A stretch of DNA of 64,000 bases from GCA-003244245 sp036266995 (GTDB lineage: Bacteria > Actinomycetota > Actinomycetes > Mycobacteriales > Pseudonocardiaceae), in contig DATAWX010000169.1 in NCBI GenBank assembly GCA_036266995.1, positions 11,964-75,963 of the forward strand, written 5' to 3'. Below the pieces are notes generated by a model that ran no database searches, was not told the origin of the DNA, and saw nothing but the letters and a program-made list of their open reading frames with translations. Both the position numbers and the translations under genes were made by a program. Of this stretch, positions 9,181 to 18,219 are shown in pieces. Every line of letters starts with the position of its first letter. The first letter of the stretch is position 1.

Positions 9181-9918
9181 TTAGTGGTTTTTGCGCATTA
9201 TCGCTATGACGGAGGTTCCTACTGGCAGTGAAATTTTATTGTGCATCTTAGCTTCAGCCTTCAGGATGGCGATAAAGAGTTTGTTGACCGCTCTGGGTAC
9301 CGGCACATATGAAGTTTCCGAATGAGCTTTGTTTTTCAGGATTTTGCTAGCAAAGCGGAAACCCACCACAAGTGGCAATGAAAAACTGATGGCATAAGAT
9401 TTCTTCTCCGTCCTAAGTCCAACGTTGCCAGCGACAGCCGTTAGGGATTTTATCGTATAGCGTCGCCGGTGGTGCAACGAAACGTCGTGCTCGCTCCACA
9501 GCCATTGATACGCCGGTACGGTAATGACAATAGCGCCATCGTCTTTCAGAACTCGCTTCCACTCGAAAAGTGCGCTTTCGTGATCTTCTATGTGTTCGAG
9601 TACATCAAATGCGCCAACTACATCATAGGTTTTGTCTTTGAATGGTAGATCAATATCCTCAATTTTCACAATATCCCGATAGCCGAGCTTTTTCACGTAA
9701 GCTACGGCGTCATTCGATGCGTCAACATTGTCGACTTTGCCGAATTTTTCAAGCATGCCTATCGTGCCGCCCGTGCCGCAGCCAACATTCAATATAATTG
9801 AATTAGACCTATTTCGTAGAGCACGCTTCACGTAGGTCTGTATAATTTCTAGGCGCCCTAGGTGCCACCAGTAATTTTGCTCATGCTCTGCCATGCGAGC
9901 GTACTCGCTCTTTTCCAC
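9181..9918 (-). CDS. Class I SAM-dependent methyltransferase, AT-rich
   Basis: This methyltransferase of 245 residues has motif I NVGCGTGG near residue 44, an acidic end of strand 2 (NVDAS), and the motif VVGAFDVLEHIEDHE, as in UbiE/Methyltransf_11-type enzymes. The GTG start lies seven bases after AGGAGAGG. Base composition is strikingly lower in GC than all neighbours, with many A/T-ending codons and Lys/Asn/Ile-rich protein, which points to recent transfer from a low-GC donor. It lies 37 bases after the membrane-protein gene on the same strand. The substrate is unknown; a lipid, sugar or glycan intermediate is suggested by context. Confidence 0.85.
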   Translation of the reverse strand: MEKSEYARMAEHEQNYWWHLGRLEIIQTYVKRALRNRSNSIILNVGCGTGGTIGMLEKFGKVDNVDASNDAVAYVKKLGYRDIVKIEDIDLPFKDKTYDVVGAFDVLEHIEDHESALFEWKRVLKDDGAIVITVPAYQWLWSEHDVSLHHRRRYTIKSLTAVAGNVGLRTEKKSYAISFSLPLVVGFRFASKILKNKAHSETSYVPVPRAVNKLFIAILKAEAKMHNKISLPVGTSVIAIMRKNH

Positions 9919-9955
9919 AGGCCTCTCCTCATAGAGTCATTGGTCGGTCAGTTGC

Positions 9956-12139
9956 TCAGGGTCCGTTGGTCGCCGTGACCGTGCTGGTCCTGCATGACTT
10001 GCCGACGTCGTAGTAGGAGACGTGGGCATCTGAGTAGACGCGGACGAAGCCCCCTGGAAAGAGGTGAGGGTTGCGTTGCGGGAAGCGATCGGCCCGCGTC
10101 TCTCCGTCACTGACCTGGATATATGCGATGCCGGTGCCGCGCAGGCGCGTACAGACCGCCGCCTGGTCCGGTGCGTCGTAGATGCTCGCGATCCTATGCT
10201 CCCTCGACACATTGTCGTACCCCATGCTTTCGGCCCAGTACGAAAACCCGCCGAGGTAGACGGGCCGGCCAGCGAGCGTGGGAATCGTGTAGACGTCCCC
10301 GTACGCGGTCAAGAACACTGAGTTACGGCTCGTGTGATGTTCGATCCAACTGATGGCGGGCTGGGCGTCGCCGAACACCGCGTATCGGGGGTCGTTCTTG
10401 ACCGTCATGAAGTCGAGGAGCCCGGAGAGCACCAGGAAGAGGCAGGTTGCAGGTATCACCGCGACGGCGATGCCGCGTCCGGTGAGGGTGCCTCGCCGGC
10501 GGCTGCGCAAAGGCAGGCCGCGCCAGAGCGCGCGGGCCGTGCAGACGAGGGAGTAGGCGGCGAAAAGGTTGATCAGGACCTTCCACAGGTTGAAGACCTT
10601 GTGGTCGTGTCCACCGACATCGGTGCCTAAAACCACGATGTTGCCGAAGACGAAGATTGCCATGACAGCCACCAGAAGCTTATGGTCCGCTCTGCGCCCT
10701 ACGACGGCTGCGAGGATGACGAGAGGGCCGGCGAGACCAAGGTTGAGCCACCAGTAGGAAACGAAGTCCAGGTACGACGCGGGATTCTGGAAACGGAAGT
10801 TCTCGACGAGATAGCCGTTGTGGAACGTGAGCGAGTTTTTTGTCCCGAGACCGCCGTTGAGCCAGATGATTTGGGGAAGCGCGAGCACTCCGGCTGCGAT
10901 GAAGAAGGGCAGCGACTCGCGGACGGGTCCCAGCAGTACGAGACCGCCGATTAACAGCAGTAGTGCCACCTTGCGGATCCCGTCGCTCTGTTCGAACGCG
11001 CCCGCGACGAACAGGCTCACCGACGCGAAGACCAGTACAACGCTGGGCATAGCCACCCTGCGCAGGTGACCGCTGTAGAGGTAGTACAGCACGCAGAAGA
11101 AGACCATGGACGCTACGAACACGATGCCGTTGAGCCAGAAGGCTGTTCCCGAGAGCACGCCTAGGACCGTCGCGCGTTCCTTAGGCAGGGGCTGGCGACG
11201 GTTGTCGTCGGCTTGTGCGTCGACGAGATCCCCGGCGATACCGCCGGGTCCGCGTAGATGGCGCAGAAGGGCATAACCGACGAAAAGGACGAGGGCCATC
11301 GACACGATGAGGTGTGTCTGGGTGAGGTAGGGGTTCAGCGTCCAGAAGATTGATATCCGCTCGCCACTCTGGTACGGGGCGCCCGCCAAGTACTTGTCGT
11401 GATTCCACCAGTTTTGGGGCTTCAGCGCCTCGATCACTGAGGGGTATTTGGCAAAGTAGCGAAGGAAGGCGAGCGAGCCGTTGGTGGCGAACAGGACCGC
11501 GGCCATGATACCGATGGAAACGCGCTGCCAGAGGTAGTAGGCGAGCTCGAAGACGAGCGCGATGATCGCGGTGAAGCCCAGCGCGCCGGGCAGGTTGAAC
11601 GCCCATTCGATCGGCAGCCCCATGCGCTCCAGCGCGCCGGCGTAGAAGTCGAACCCGAAGTGGTAGTGGATCGTCTCCCCGCTGAAGATCGGGAGCACCG
11701 GCGGGTAGTTGTCGCCTTCGGAGAATGACCGCGCGATGCCGATGTGGAGTGCCGTGTCGCCCCACGTGTTGAGCGAGACCATGAGCGGGTCACCGGATAG
11801 GCGCTGGAGCATCAACCAGCCCGACAGTGCCAGGGCGGCACCGACGCCGAGTGTCGCGAGCGGTGGTGCGCGGAACGCGTCACGCCGGAACTCGCGCCAG
11901 CCCAGACCGATGATCACCGAGTTGACTCCCATGGCCACGAAGGCGCCATAGAAAGTCGCGTCGCTGCGGCCTAGGTCATGGATCAGCCATCCCGCGCCGA
12001 AAGTCACCCAGCCGGTGAGCGTGATGCTGACCACGAAGGCCCCGATGAGCCGCACAACGACGGGGAACTCCCGGAACACGCGTTGAACGATGACTAGCGC
12101 CGCCAGGAACGACAGCAGGAGATATGGCAGCACCAGCAT
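9956..12139 (-). CDS. Large polytopic membrane protein, GT-C-like
   Basis: This protein of 727 residues has about fourteen hydrophobic segments, a first extracytoplasmic region with NTWGDTALHIG and IHYHFGFDFYAG, and a C-terminal soluble domain starting near WIEHHTSRNSVFL. The architecture and several motifs match the smaller protein at 2378-4267, so both belong to one family of uncharacterised membrane glycosyltransferase-like proteins. It precedes the AT-rich methyltransferase in the same direction. The start ATG has only a weak ribosome site. Function in cell-surface glycan synthesis is inferred from context. Confidence 0.75.
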   Translation of the reverse strand: MLVLPYLLLSFLAALVIVQRVFREFPVVVRLIGAFVVSITLTGWVTFGAGWLIHDLGRSDATFYGAFVAMGVNSVIIGLGWREFRRDAFRAPPLATLGVGAALALSGWLMLQRLSGDPLMVSLNTWGDTALHIGIARSFSEGDNYPPVLPIFSGETIHYHFGFDFYAGALERMGLPIEWAFNLPGALGFTAIIALVFELAYYLWQRVSIGIMAAVLFATNGSLAFLRYFAKYPSVIEALKPQNWWNHDKYLAGAPYQSGERISIFWTLNPYLTQTHLIVSMALVLFVGYALLRHLRGPGGIAGDLVDAQADDNRRQPLPKERATVLGVLSGTAFWLNGIVFVASMVFFCVLYYLYSGHLRRVAMPSVVLVFASVSLFVAGAFEQSDGIRKVALLLLIGGLVLLGPVRESLPFFIAAGVLALPQIIWLNGGLGTKNSLTFHNGYLVENFRFQNPASYLDFVSYWWLNLGLAGPLVILAAVVGRRADHKLLVAVMAIFVFGNIVVLGTDVGGHDHKVFNLWKVLINLFAAYSLVCTARALWRGLPLRSRRRGTLTGRGIAVAVIPATCLFLVLSGLLDFMTVKNDPRYAVFGDAQPAISWIEHHTSRNSVFLTAYGDVYTIPTLAGRPVYLGGFSYWAESMGYDNVSREHRIASIYDAPDQAAVCTRLRGTGIAYIQVSDGETRADRFPQRNPHLFPGGFVRVYSDAHVSYYDVGKSCRTSTVTATNGP

Positions 12140-12275
12140 CTTAGGGGCTAGTCTTTCGGGTCGAGAGCGATGGTCGGGGTGATCGTGAGGCCGTCCTGGA
12201 TTCCAGCCGGCTGCGTGGCGTGGCCATTCCAGCGGTCAGGTGCTTTTTCTTGTTCAGGCTGGTGGAAGGCTCCTC

Positions 12276-12345
12276 CCCGAAGGTGAACAAAAGAGACCCA
12301 GTGGTCGACGAGAAGATTGCGATAAACCCCACAAGGGACAGCTAC
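12276..12345 (+). repeat. 70-bp repeat element, copy 1
   Basis: This is the first of three ungapped 70-bp copies (others: 12534-12603 minus, 20076-20145 plus). All share CCNGAAGGTGAACA at one end and GACAA(A/G)CCCCAC-N-AGGGA-N-AGC at the other. By eye copies are 70-80 percent identical. In one frame each copy reads PEGEQ, five variable residues, then R(R/P)-x-D-x-DKPH. No transposase is attached. Confidence 0.6.
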
Positions 12346-12533
12346 GGTTGGGTTTGAACCTTCCCCGTACACACGCTGACACAGGATCTATCACCATCCA
12401 GCAACGGCCCGAATCGCGGACCGGACTGGAAGGTTGTTGCCGACCGTGACCAGACGAATGCAATTGGGGACGCAGCAAGGCGCATGTTAGTCACGTCCAC
12501 GCGCGGGCTGACGTCGATCTAACGCTAGGGAAG
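12346..12533. other. Spacer between inverted repeat copies
   Basis: No gene is evident. With the flanking 70-bp elements in opposite orientation, the whole 12276-12603 segment is an inverted-repeat unit of about 330 bp upstream of the Ig-like protein gene. Confidence 0.35.
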
Positions 12534-12603
12534 GTGGCTGTCCCTTGTGGGGTTTGTCGTAATCTTCTCGTCGGCTGCTGGACTGGCCCTGTTCACCTTC
12601 AGG
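12534..12603 (-). repeat. 70-bp repeat element, copy 2 (inverted)
   Basis: This copy is in inverse orientation to copy 1 and lies about 60 bases before the Ig-like protein gene. It keeps the same length, with changes scattered through the middle part. Confidence 0.6.
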
Positions 12604-12661
12604 GGCGAGAGTGGTGCATCACCGACAGGAGCAGGAATCCCGCCGCCATTCTTGAGCGAGA

Positions 12662-13402
12662 GTGACGTACATCGTGCGTAACGGCAGATCTTTGGCTCGA
12701 CTGTTGTTGAGGGTTCTGATCGCTTTGGCGGCTGGGTCAGCGTTGCTGCTGGGTGGGGTGGCCAACGCTGCCCCGTCGGTGGGCAACTCGACCTTCGACG
12801 CGCCACCGGCAGCGACGATCACCGCGCTGGATGTGACACCTGCTGCCCACTCCGCGATCGCCGCGGTCACGGTGGAGACCCTAGAGGCGACGGTGAGTCC
12901 ACCGGCGGCTGGTTCGGTGCAGTTTATGCAGGACAGCACCAGCATCGGGGCCGCGGTGCCGGTCTGGGGCGGTATCGCGTCGATGATGACGACGTTGCCA
13001 GCGGGGACGCATTCGCTCAACGCGGTGTTCACCCCGGCCGACTCGACGAGTTTCGGCTCCTCGACATCGAACACAGTGACCTACCTGGTCAGCGCTCCGC
13101 TCGGGGAGAACGCGACGGTCACCACGCTCAGGGTGTTCCCGACCCCTGTACTCCAAGGCGTTCCGGTGGTTCTCCTGGCGAACATCGCGCCCGCCGCCGC
13201 GGTCGGAACCATCCAGTTCTTCGATGGAACGTCCGCGCTGGGTCCTCCCGTGCCGGCGACCGGCGGCTTCACTCTGCGCATTACTCCGCTATCGAAGGGT
13301 GAGCACTCGCTGAGAGCGGTTTTCACCCCCACCGATCAAACAGTCTTCGTCCCGTCGGCGTCGCTGCCAGTGGTGCTGCCTGTCGCGTCGCAGTCTCAAT
13401 GA
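12662..13402 (+). CDS. Secreted protein with two bacterial Ig-like (Big_3-type) repeats
   Basis: This protein of about 246 residues has a signal sequence (hydrophobic LLLRVLIALAAGSALLLGG, cleavage after ANA) and two Ig-like repeats of about 85 residues. Each repeat has the G-x-(V/I)-QF and H-S-L-(N/R)-AVFTP words typical of actinobacterial Big_3/Big_5 domains. There is no anchor, so it is probably secreted. The GTG at 12662 has a weak ribosome site; a GTG at 12677 would still leave the signal sequence. A 70-bp repeat element lies just upstream. Confidence 0.75.
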   Translation: MTYIVRNGRSLARLLLRVLIALAAGSALLLGGVANAAPSVGNSTFDAPPAATITALDVTPAAHSAIAAVTVETLEATVSPPAAGSVQFMQDSTSIGAAVPVWGGIASMMTTLPAGTHSLNAVFTPADSTSFGSSTSNTVTYLVSAPLGENATVTTLRVFPTPVLQGVPVVLLANIAPAAAVGTIQFFDGTSALGPPVPATGGFTLRITPLSKGEHSLRAVFTPTDQTVFVPSASLPVVLPVASQSQ

Positions 13403-13502
13403 CTTCCGAACGACCCGTCGATAGCCCCGGATGCCTGGCGCAGTTGTGGGTCTTCGGAGACCTTCTGTCAGACCAGTGCCGGCAGAGCTCACACAATGAA
13501 CT

Positions 13503-15473
13503 CTAGGACCGTGGGGGCGGTGGGGTGGAGGACAGGTCGTACAGATCCGGCATGGTGAAGTCCGCGGCGCGGCGCCGGCCCGGTTGGTCGCCGGAGGGGG
13601 TCGGGATGTTGCGGCCGGGCCAGACGATCACCGAGGCGGGCGGGAGGGTGAGCCGGCATCGAGCACCGAGTGCCGGATGATCGCCGGCCCGGGTCTGCGC
13701 GGTCAGTTCGGGGCCGCCGTCCAGGGCCACCATTACCTCGTAGACGGCCCCGAGACAGACCACGTCGCGGACGGCACCGGGGTGCCCGTCCGAGTCCTGC
13801 TCGACCAGGTCGTCCAATATCAGGTGCTCGGGGCGGATGCACCAGGTCAGCTCCGCGTCCAGGGCGGTGCCCGCCGGCAGGACGTCGGGTCCGAAGCCGA
13901 TCCGTACCTGCCCCGCCACAAGCTCCCGTGCGCCGGTCCGCTGGCCGAGGTGCAGGTTGCGGATGCCGAGCAGTCGGGCGGCGGTCGGGCTGGCCGGGCG
14001 CGCGAAGACCGCGGGTTGCGGGCCCGCCTGTTCCACCTGGCCCAGCTCCAGAATCAGCACTTCATCGGCGAGCAACGCCGCCTCGATGGGGTCGTGTGTG
14101 ACGATGACGCTGGTGATCGCGGTGTCGCGTTGCAGGCGGCGCAGCTCGTGGCGCAGCTCGTCGCGGACCGGCGCATCCAGGCCAGTGAACGGCTCGTCCA
14201 GCAGCAGCAGCCGCGGGTTGCGGGCCAGCGCGCGGGCGATCGCGACCCGGCGCCGTTGGCCGCCGGACAGCTGCGACGGCAACCGAGCCTCCAGCCCGGT
14301 CAGCCCCAGCCGTCTGATCCAGAATGCGGCCAGTCCGGGCTCGGTGCCGACCCCGAACATCACCTGCTGCCACACCGGTAGGTGCGGGAGCAGGGCGGCA
14401 TCCTGCGGGACGTAGCCGAACCCGCGGTCCTCCGGCGCCACCGCGGTGACATCGGCACCGTCGAGACACACCTGCCCGCCGGTCGGCCGGATCAGCCCGG
14501 CCAGCATCCGCAGGGTCAGGCTCTTGCCGGATCCCGATGCTCCGAGGATGGCCAGGTGCCGACCGGTCCTGGTGGTGTGCGCCACCTCGACCTGGAACGA
14601 ACCCAGCCGGCCGGCCAGGTCGAAGGTCAGCTGCGGGCTGGCCGACGAGGTGGGGGCGCTCGGCGCCGGCAGCGGGTCCGGCACCGGGTGCCGCCGGCGC
14701 AGCCGGGGGAGGTACGCGGCCAGCAGCAGCACCACCGCGGCCGCGCCCAGGCTCGCCCCGACCGCGGTCAGCGTCGAGGTGATCCCGGTGCCGCCGAACT
14801 GCACGTAGGTGAACACCGGCACCGAGAACGGGTGGTAGGCGAGTACCACGGTGGCGCCGAACTCGCCGAAGGCCCGCAGCCAGGCCAGCAGCAGACCGGC
14901 GGCGATGCCCGGCGCGGCGGCCGGGGCCGCCACCCGGGCGAACCGCGACCACCGGCCGTGCCCGAGGGTGGCCGCCACGTCGTCCAGGGCCGGGTCCAGC
15001 GCGGCGAACGCCGAGCGGGCGGCCACGATCAGAAACGGTGCCGCGACGAAGGTCTGGGCCAGTACGATACCGACCCGGGTGTCGGTCAGCATGCCGCCGA
15101 AGAGCTGCCCGAGCGGCGTGTACGGGCCGACCAGGTAGATCAACAGGATGCCGCTCATCAACGGTGGCAGCGCCAACGGCAGCTGCACCGCGACCCCGAC
15201 CACCGTCGAGCTTCGCCCGCGGCCCCGGGAGAGCAGGTAGCCCAGCGGGATCCCGAGAACGGCGATGATCGCTGTCGAGATGCTGGCTGTCTCCACCGAC
15301 ACGGCCAGTGCCGAGCCGAGCCCGGGAGTGGCCAGTGCGCTGGCCGGGGTATCGGCCACCCGGATCAGGTAGGCGAGGATCGGGACCAGCAGGTATAGCG
15401 TCAGCAGCCCGGCCAGCCACGGCAGCGGGGTGCGGAACATGAGCGCCGCCCCCCCGGCTGGCCTGGCGGTCAT
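13503..15473 (-). CDS. Fused molybdate/tungstate ABC transporter permease-ATPase
   Basis: This protein of 656 residues joins two usually separate subunits. Residues 1-265 form a ModB-type permease with about six helices and the coupling motif GEFGATVVLAY. Residues 280-490 form the ATPase with Walker A GASGSGKS near 309, signature LSGGQ near 402, Walker B LLLLDEP near 420 and the H-loop THD. The last part (about 500-656) fits a TOBE/Mop-like domain that binds the oxyanion and can inhibit the ATPase. It overlaps the binding-protein gene by the four bases ATGA. Such fusions are known in Actinobacteria; whether molybdate or tungstate is carried cannot be seen. Confidence 0.9.
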   Translation of the reverse strand: MTARPAGGAALMFRTPLPWLAGLLTLYLLVPILAYLIRVADTPASALATPGLGSALAVSVETASISTAIIAVLGIPLGYLLSRGRGRSSTVVGVAVQLPLALPPLMSGILLIYLVGPYTPLGQLFGGMLTDTRVGIVLAQTFVAAPFLIVAARSAFAALDPALDDVAATLGHGRWSRFARVAAPAAAPGIAAGLLLAWLRAFGEFGATVVLAYHPFSVPVFTYVQFGGTGITSTLTAVGASLGAAAVVLLLAAYLPRLRRRHPVPDPLPAPSAPTSSASPQLTFDLAGRLGSFQVEVAHTTRTGRHLAILGASGSGKSLTLRMLAGLIRPTGGQVCLDGADVTAVAPEDRGFGYVPQDAALLPHLPVWQQVMFGVGTEPGLAAFWIRRLGLTGLEARLPSQLSGGQRRRVAIARALARNPRLLLLDEPFTGLDAPVRDELRHELRRLQRDTAITSVIVTHDPIEAALLADEVLILELGQVEQAGPQPAVFARPASPTAARLLGIRNLHLGQRTGARELVAGQVRIGFGPDVLPAGTALDAELTWCIRPEHLILDDLVEQDSDGHPGAVRDVVCLGAVYEVMVALDGGPELTAQTRAGDHPALGARCRLTLPPASVIVWPGRNIPTPSGDQPGRRRAADFTMPDLYDLSSTPPPPRS

Positions 15474-16405
15474 CGGCCGCCGGGAGCTGAGCTGGTCGTG
15501 GGAGTCGCCGGAGCACTGGCCGTCGTCGGCAGGACTGACTTCAGCGCCGGCGGCACCGCGGCCGGATCACCGTAGAGGGCCAGCGGCAGCACCGTCAGGC
15601 CGTCCTCCTTCAACAGCTCCTCGCCCGCTGGGGACACCAGGTACTGCACGAAGTCCGCGGCCGGTGCGGGGTCCGGGGCCATGTTCAGCACCGCCACGGT
15701 GTAGGTCGCCGCCAGGTGCACCTGGTCGAGGCTGGCGGTCTGGATCTTCTGCTCGCCCGCCTCGTTGCTGTAGAAGAAGCCGGCATCGAGTTGGCCGGAC
15801 TCCAACCGACCGACCAGTTCGGTCTCCGGCAGTACGGTGATGTTCTGCTGGGCGGCGGCCGGCAAGGCAGGATCGCTGTAGATCTTCGCGCCGTCGGTGA
15901 GTGCCTGCTGCGCGAGCTTGCCCTTGGGGTCGACCTTGGGATCGGTGCTGCCCAGCTTGAAGCCGGGCTCGGTGATCACCTGGTACCACGGCTTGGATTT
16001 CAGGTCGGCGGCGAACTTCGAGTTCGGGTTGTAACCGATCACCAGCGGCGCCGAGGCGAACTTCACATACCAGGGCACCCAGTTGCCGTTGGCCGGCCCT
16101 TGCAGGTCCGCGTTGACCGTAGGGCTGGCGCTGATGAACACGTCACCCTGGCGAACCTTGCCCTTGATCTGCGTGGCCAGTGCACTGGATCCGGCGCTGA
16201 AACCCTGGAAGGTGTCCCCGCTTGCCTGCTCGAACTTCGGGCCGAGGCTGTGTTCCATCAGGTTGACCAGCGAGCCGGCATAGAGCACCTTCACCGGACC
16301 CTTCGGCCCGGTCGACGTGCCGGCGGTACCGCCGCCCGAACTGCTACACCCCGTCAACGCCACCAGCATCACGGTCAGCACTCCGACCGCGCCTTTGACC
16401 CGCAT
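15470..16405 (-). CDS. Molybdate/tungstate-binding lipoprotein
   Basis: This extracytoplasmic solute-binding protein of 311 residues has a signal with lipobox LTGC, then the type II oxyanion-binder start KVLYAGSL and the serine-rich FSAGSSALATQI and DVFISASP segments that form the anion site. It resembles the WtpA/ModA group. The C-terminal tail is Ala/Thr/Pro-rich. Its stop overlaps the permease-ATPase start, and its own start is twelve bases after the regulator stop, so the three genes form one operon. Confidence 0.85.
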   Translation of the reverse strand: MRVKGAVGVLTVMLVALTGCSSSGGGTAGTSTGPKGPVKVLYAGSLVNLMEHSLGPKFEQASGDTFQGFSAGSSALATQIKGKVRQGDVFISASPTVNADLQGPANGNWVPWYVKFASAPLVIGYNPNSKFAADLKSKPWYQVITEPGFKLGSTDPKVDPKGKLAQQALTDGAKIYSDPALPAAAQQNITVLPETELVGRLESGQLDAGFFYSNEAGEQKIQTASLDQVHLAATYTVAVLNMAPDPAPAADFVQYLVSPAGEELLKEDGLTVLPLALYGDPAAVPPALKSVLPTTASAPATPTTSSAPGGR

Positions 16406-16417
16406 CCGTTCTGCCTC

Positions 16418-16867
16418 CTAGGTTTTTGACTGCTTTGCCAGGCTCGCCCGGGCGAGGGCGTCCCGAGGCTGCTGGGGCAGGGTGACGACGACGCTGGTGG
16501 ATTTCACCGAGGCCACGGCCAGTACGCCGGGCTCCAACCCGAGCTCGTCCACCGCCTCGGCGGACATCAGCGACACGATCCGGTGCGGTCCGACCTGGAT
16601 CTCCACCTTGGCCATCACCTGGTCCCGGATGACCCGGGTGACCAGGCCCGGTAACTGGTTGCGGGCAGACGCGGGCAGATGCGGGACGGCTTCTTCGGTA
16701 TCCGCGGCGAGCGAGGTGGCGAACCGAGCCAGCTCAGCCCCGTCCACTCCGCGCCGACCGGACTCGGTGGTCGTGGAGACGAATCGGCCGGCGTCGGCCC
16801 AGCGCCGCAGCGTGTCATCGCTGACTCCGAGTAGGCGGGCGGCCTCACCGATCCGGAACACAGGCAT
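16418..16867 (-). CDS. MerR-like HTH regulator with TOBE (molybdate-binding) domain
   Basis: This protein of 149 residues has an N-terminal excisionase/MerR-type helix-turn-helix (RIGEAARLLGVSDDTLRRWADAG, residues 5-27) and a C-terminal TOBE/Mop domain ending in the family-like SVKSTSVVV strand. The arrangement is that of the single-TOBE regulators found with Mo transporters in Actinobacteria. It is the first gene of the Mo transport operon and probably senses molybdate or tungstate, acting on its own promoter and perhaps on the divergent mos genes; the latter is inferred from position. Confidence 0.85.
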   Translation of the reverse strand: MPVFRIGEAARLLGVSDDTLRRWADAGRFVSTTTESGRRGVDGAELARFATSLAADTEEAVPHLPASARNQLPGLVTRVIRDQVMAKVEIQVGPHRIVSLMSAEAVDELGLEPGVLAVASVKSTSVVVTLPQQPRDALARASLAKQSKT

Positions 16868-17085
16868 CGTGACAGCCTAACCGCAGACGCGGAGTCGAGA
16901 CAGGGCTACCGACGTAATTGAGATCTTCACTGTGAACGAAGTCCGCAGGTGCCGACCGTACCGACGACGAGCACGCAGTGGCGGATCGAAACCGGCGTAC
17001 GCTCCGCTGATAGGTCCTAGACCGGCGCGTACTTCCGCTTGTGCGTAAACGATCTCCATGCGATGATGTCCCGCGCGGGGGGGTA

Positions 17086-17131
17086 GGGTTGTGCGGCCGC
17101 CGCGTGGGGGGTTTGCGCGGCCGCACAACCC
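17086..17131. promoter_or_regulatory. 15-bp perfect inverted repeat in the mod-mos intergenic region
   Basis: Arms 17086-17100 (GGGTTGTGCGGCCGC) and 17117-17131 are perfect reverse complements separated by 16 bases. The palindrome lies between the divergent regulator (start 16867) and mosB (start 17329). It could be an operator for the TOBE regulator or a structured leader; there is no T-tract, so a terminator is less likely. Confidence 0.55.
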
Positions 17132-17328
17132 ACAGCTTCGCGAAGACCACTCTTCTGGATGATAACGCCGGTGTAGCGGGTCAGGCCATGCCGTGGCCCC
17201 GCCACAGCGGTGCGTTCTGCCCGGTCATCTCCGCAGGTCTGTACTGCCGCTCAGTCGTCGGCCCCTCCCCAGTGCGCGTCATCGCGTCTAAAGTCGATGA
17301 TAAGTCCTGGTAATACGGGGAGGGTCAC

Positions 17329-18150
17329 ATGACAACAGATGTCGCGAGTAGAGCTTCGCTGGAATCGTTATTGATGAGTCGGCCGTTGAGTGACCCGGAA
17401 CTCATGCGGGCAAGTGATATGGCGCCCGATTACGCCATATTGCCTGACGTGAGCGTGATTAAAATCGGTGGTCAAAGCCTGATTGACCGTGGTAGGGCTG
17501 CGGTGTATCCCCTGGTGGATGAGCTGGTGGCGGTCAAGCGGAGCCATCAGATCCTCATCGGTACCGGTGCCGGAACCCGGGCTCGGCACCTCTATTCACT
17601 CGCGGCCGAGCTCGGTCTGCCGACCGGTGTGCTGACCGATGTCGGCTCCGCGGTCGCCGATCAGAACGCGCAGATGATGGGATATCTGATGGCCCGCCAC
17701 GGTGTTCCGGTGGTGGGCGGGTCGGCGTTCGGCGCGCTGCCGCTGTACCTGGCCGAGTGCGGTGCGGCGATTTTTTCGGGAATGCCGCCCTACGACATGT
17801 GGCAGCGCGTGCCCAATGAGGGAGTGATACCGCCCTACCGCACCGATGCCGGATGCTATCTCGTGGCAGAGGTCTACGGCTGCGCCAACATGATTTATGT
17901 CAAGGACGAGGACGGGCTGTATACGGCCAATCCGAAGACCGACCGGAGCGCCACGCTCATTCCGGAGATCACCGTCGAGGAGTTGATCGCCGCGGATCTG
18001 CCCGATCTGGTTATCGAGCGCCCGGTGTTGGAGTTGATGCGCCGCGCCCGGCACGTGCGGTCGGTTCAGATCATCAACGGGCTGCGCCCTGGTTTGCTCA
18101 GGCGCGCGCTGGCCGGCGAGCACGTCGGCACGATCATCTCGGCAGCCTGA
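17329..18150 (+). CDS. mosB: Molybdenum storage protein, beta subunit
   Basis: This 273-residue protein of the amino-acid kinase fold closely follows the Azotobacter MosB sequence: LPDVSVIKIGGQSLIDRGRA (residues 38-57), TGAGTRARH, VADQNAQMMG, FSGMPPYDMW, VIPPYRTDAG, VKDEDGLYTANPKT and the end GEHVGTI. MosAB hetero-oligomers store up to about a hundred Mo or W atoms as polyoxometalate clusters in an ATP-dependent way (known from Azotobacter). The ATG follows GGGAGGG. It is followed 69 bases later by mosA and is divergent from the Mo uptake operon. Confidence 0.92.
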   Translation: MTTDVASRASLESLLMSRPLSDPELMRASDMAPDYAILPDVSVIKIGGQSLIDRGRAAVYPLVDELVAVKRSHQILIGTGAGTRARHLYSLAAELGLPTGVLTDVGSAVADQNAQMMGYLMARHGVPVVGGSAFGALPLYLAECGAAIFSGMPPYDMWQRVPNEGVIPPYRTDAGCYLVAEVYGCANMIYVKDEDGLYTANPKTDRSATLIPEITVEELIAADLPDLVIERPVLELMRRARHVRSVQIINGLRPGLLRRALAGEHVGTIISAA

Positions 18151-18219
18151 GAGCTGCCGCCCCGCCGGCTGAGCCGGCAACCGAACCGCCGTCGCCCGCC
18201 AGCCATTTTGGAGAACGTT

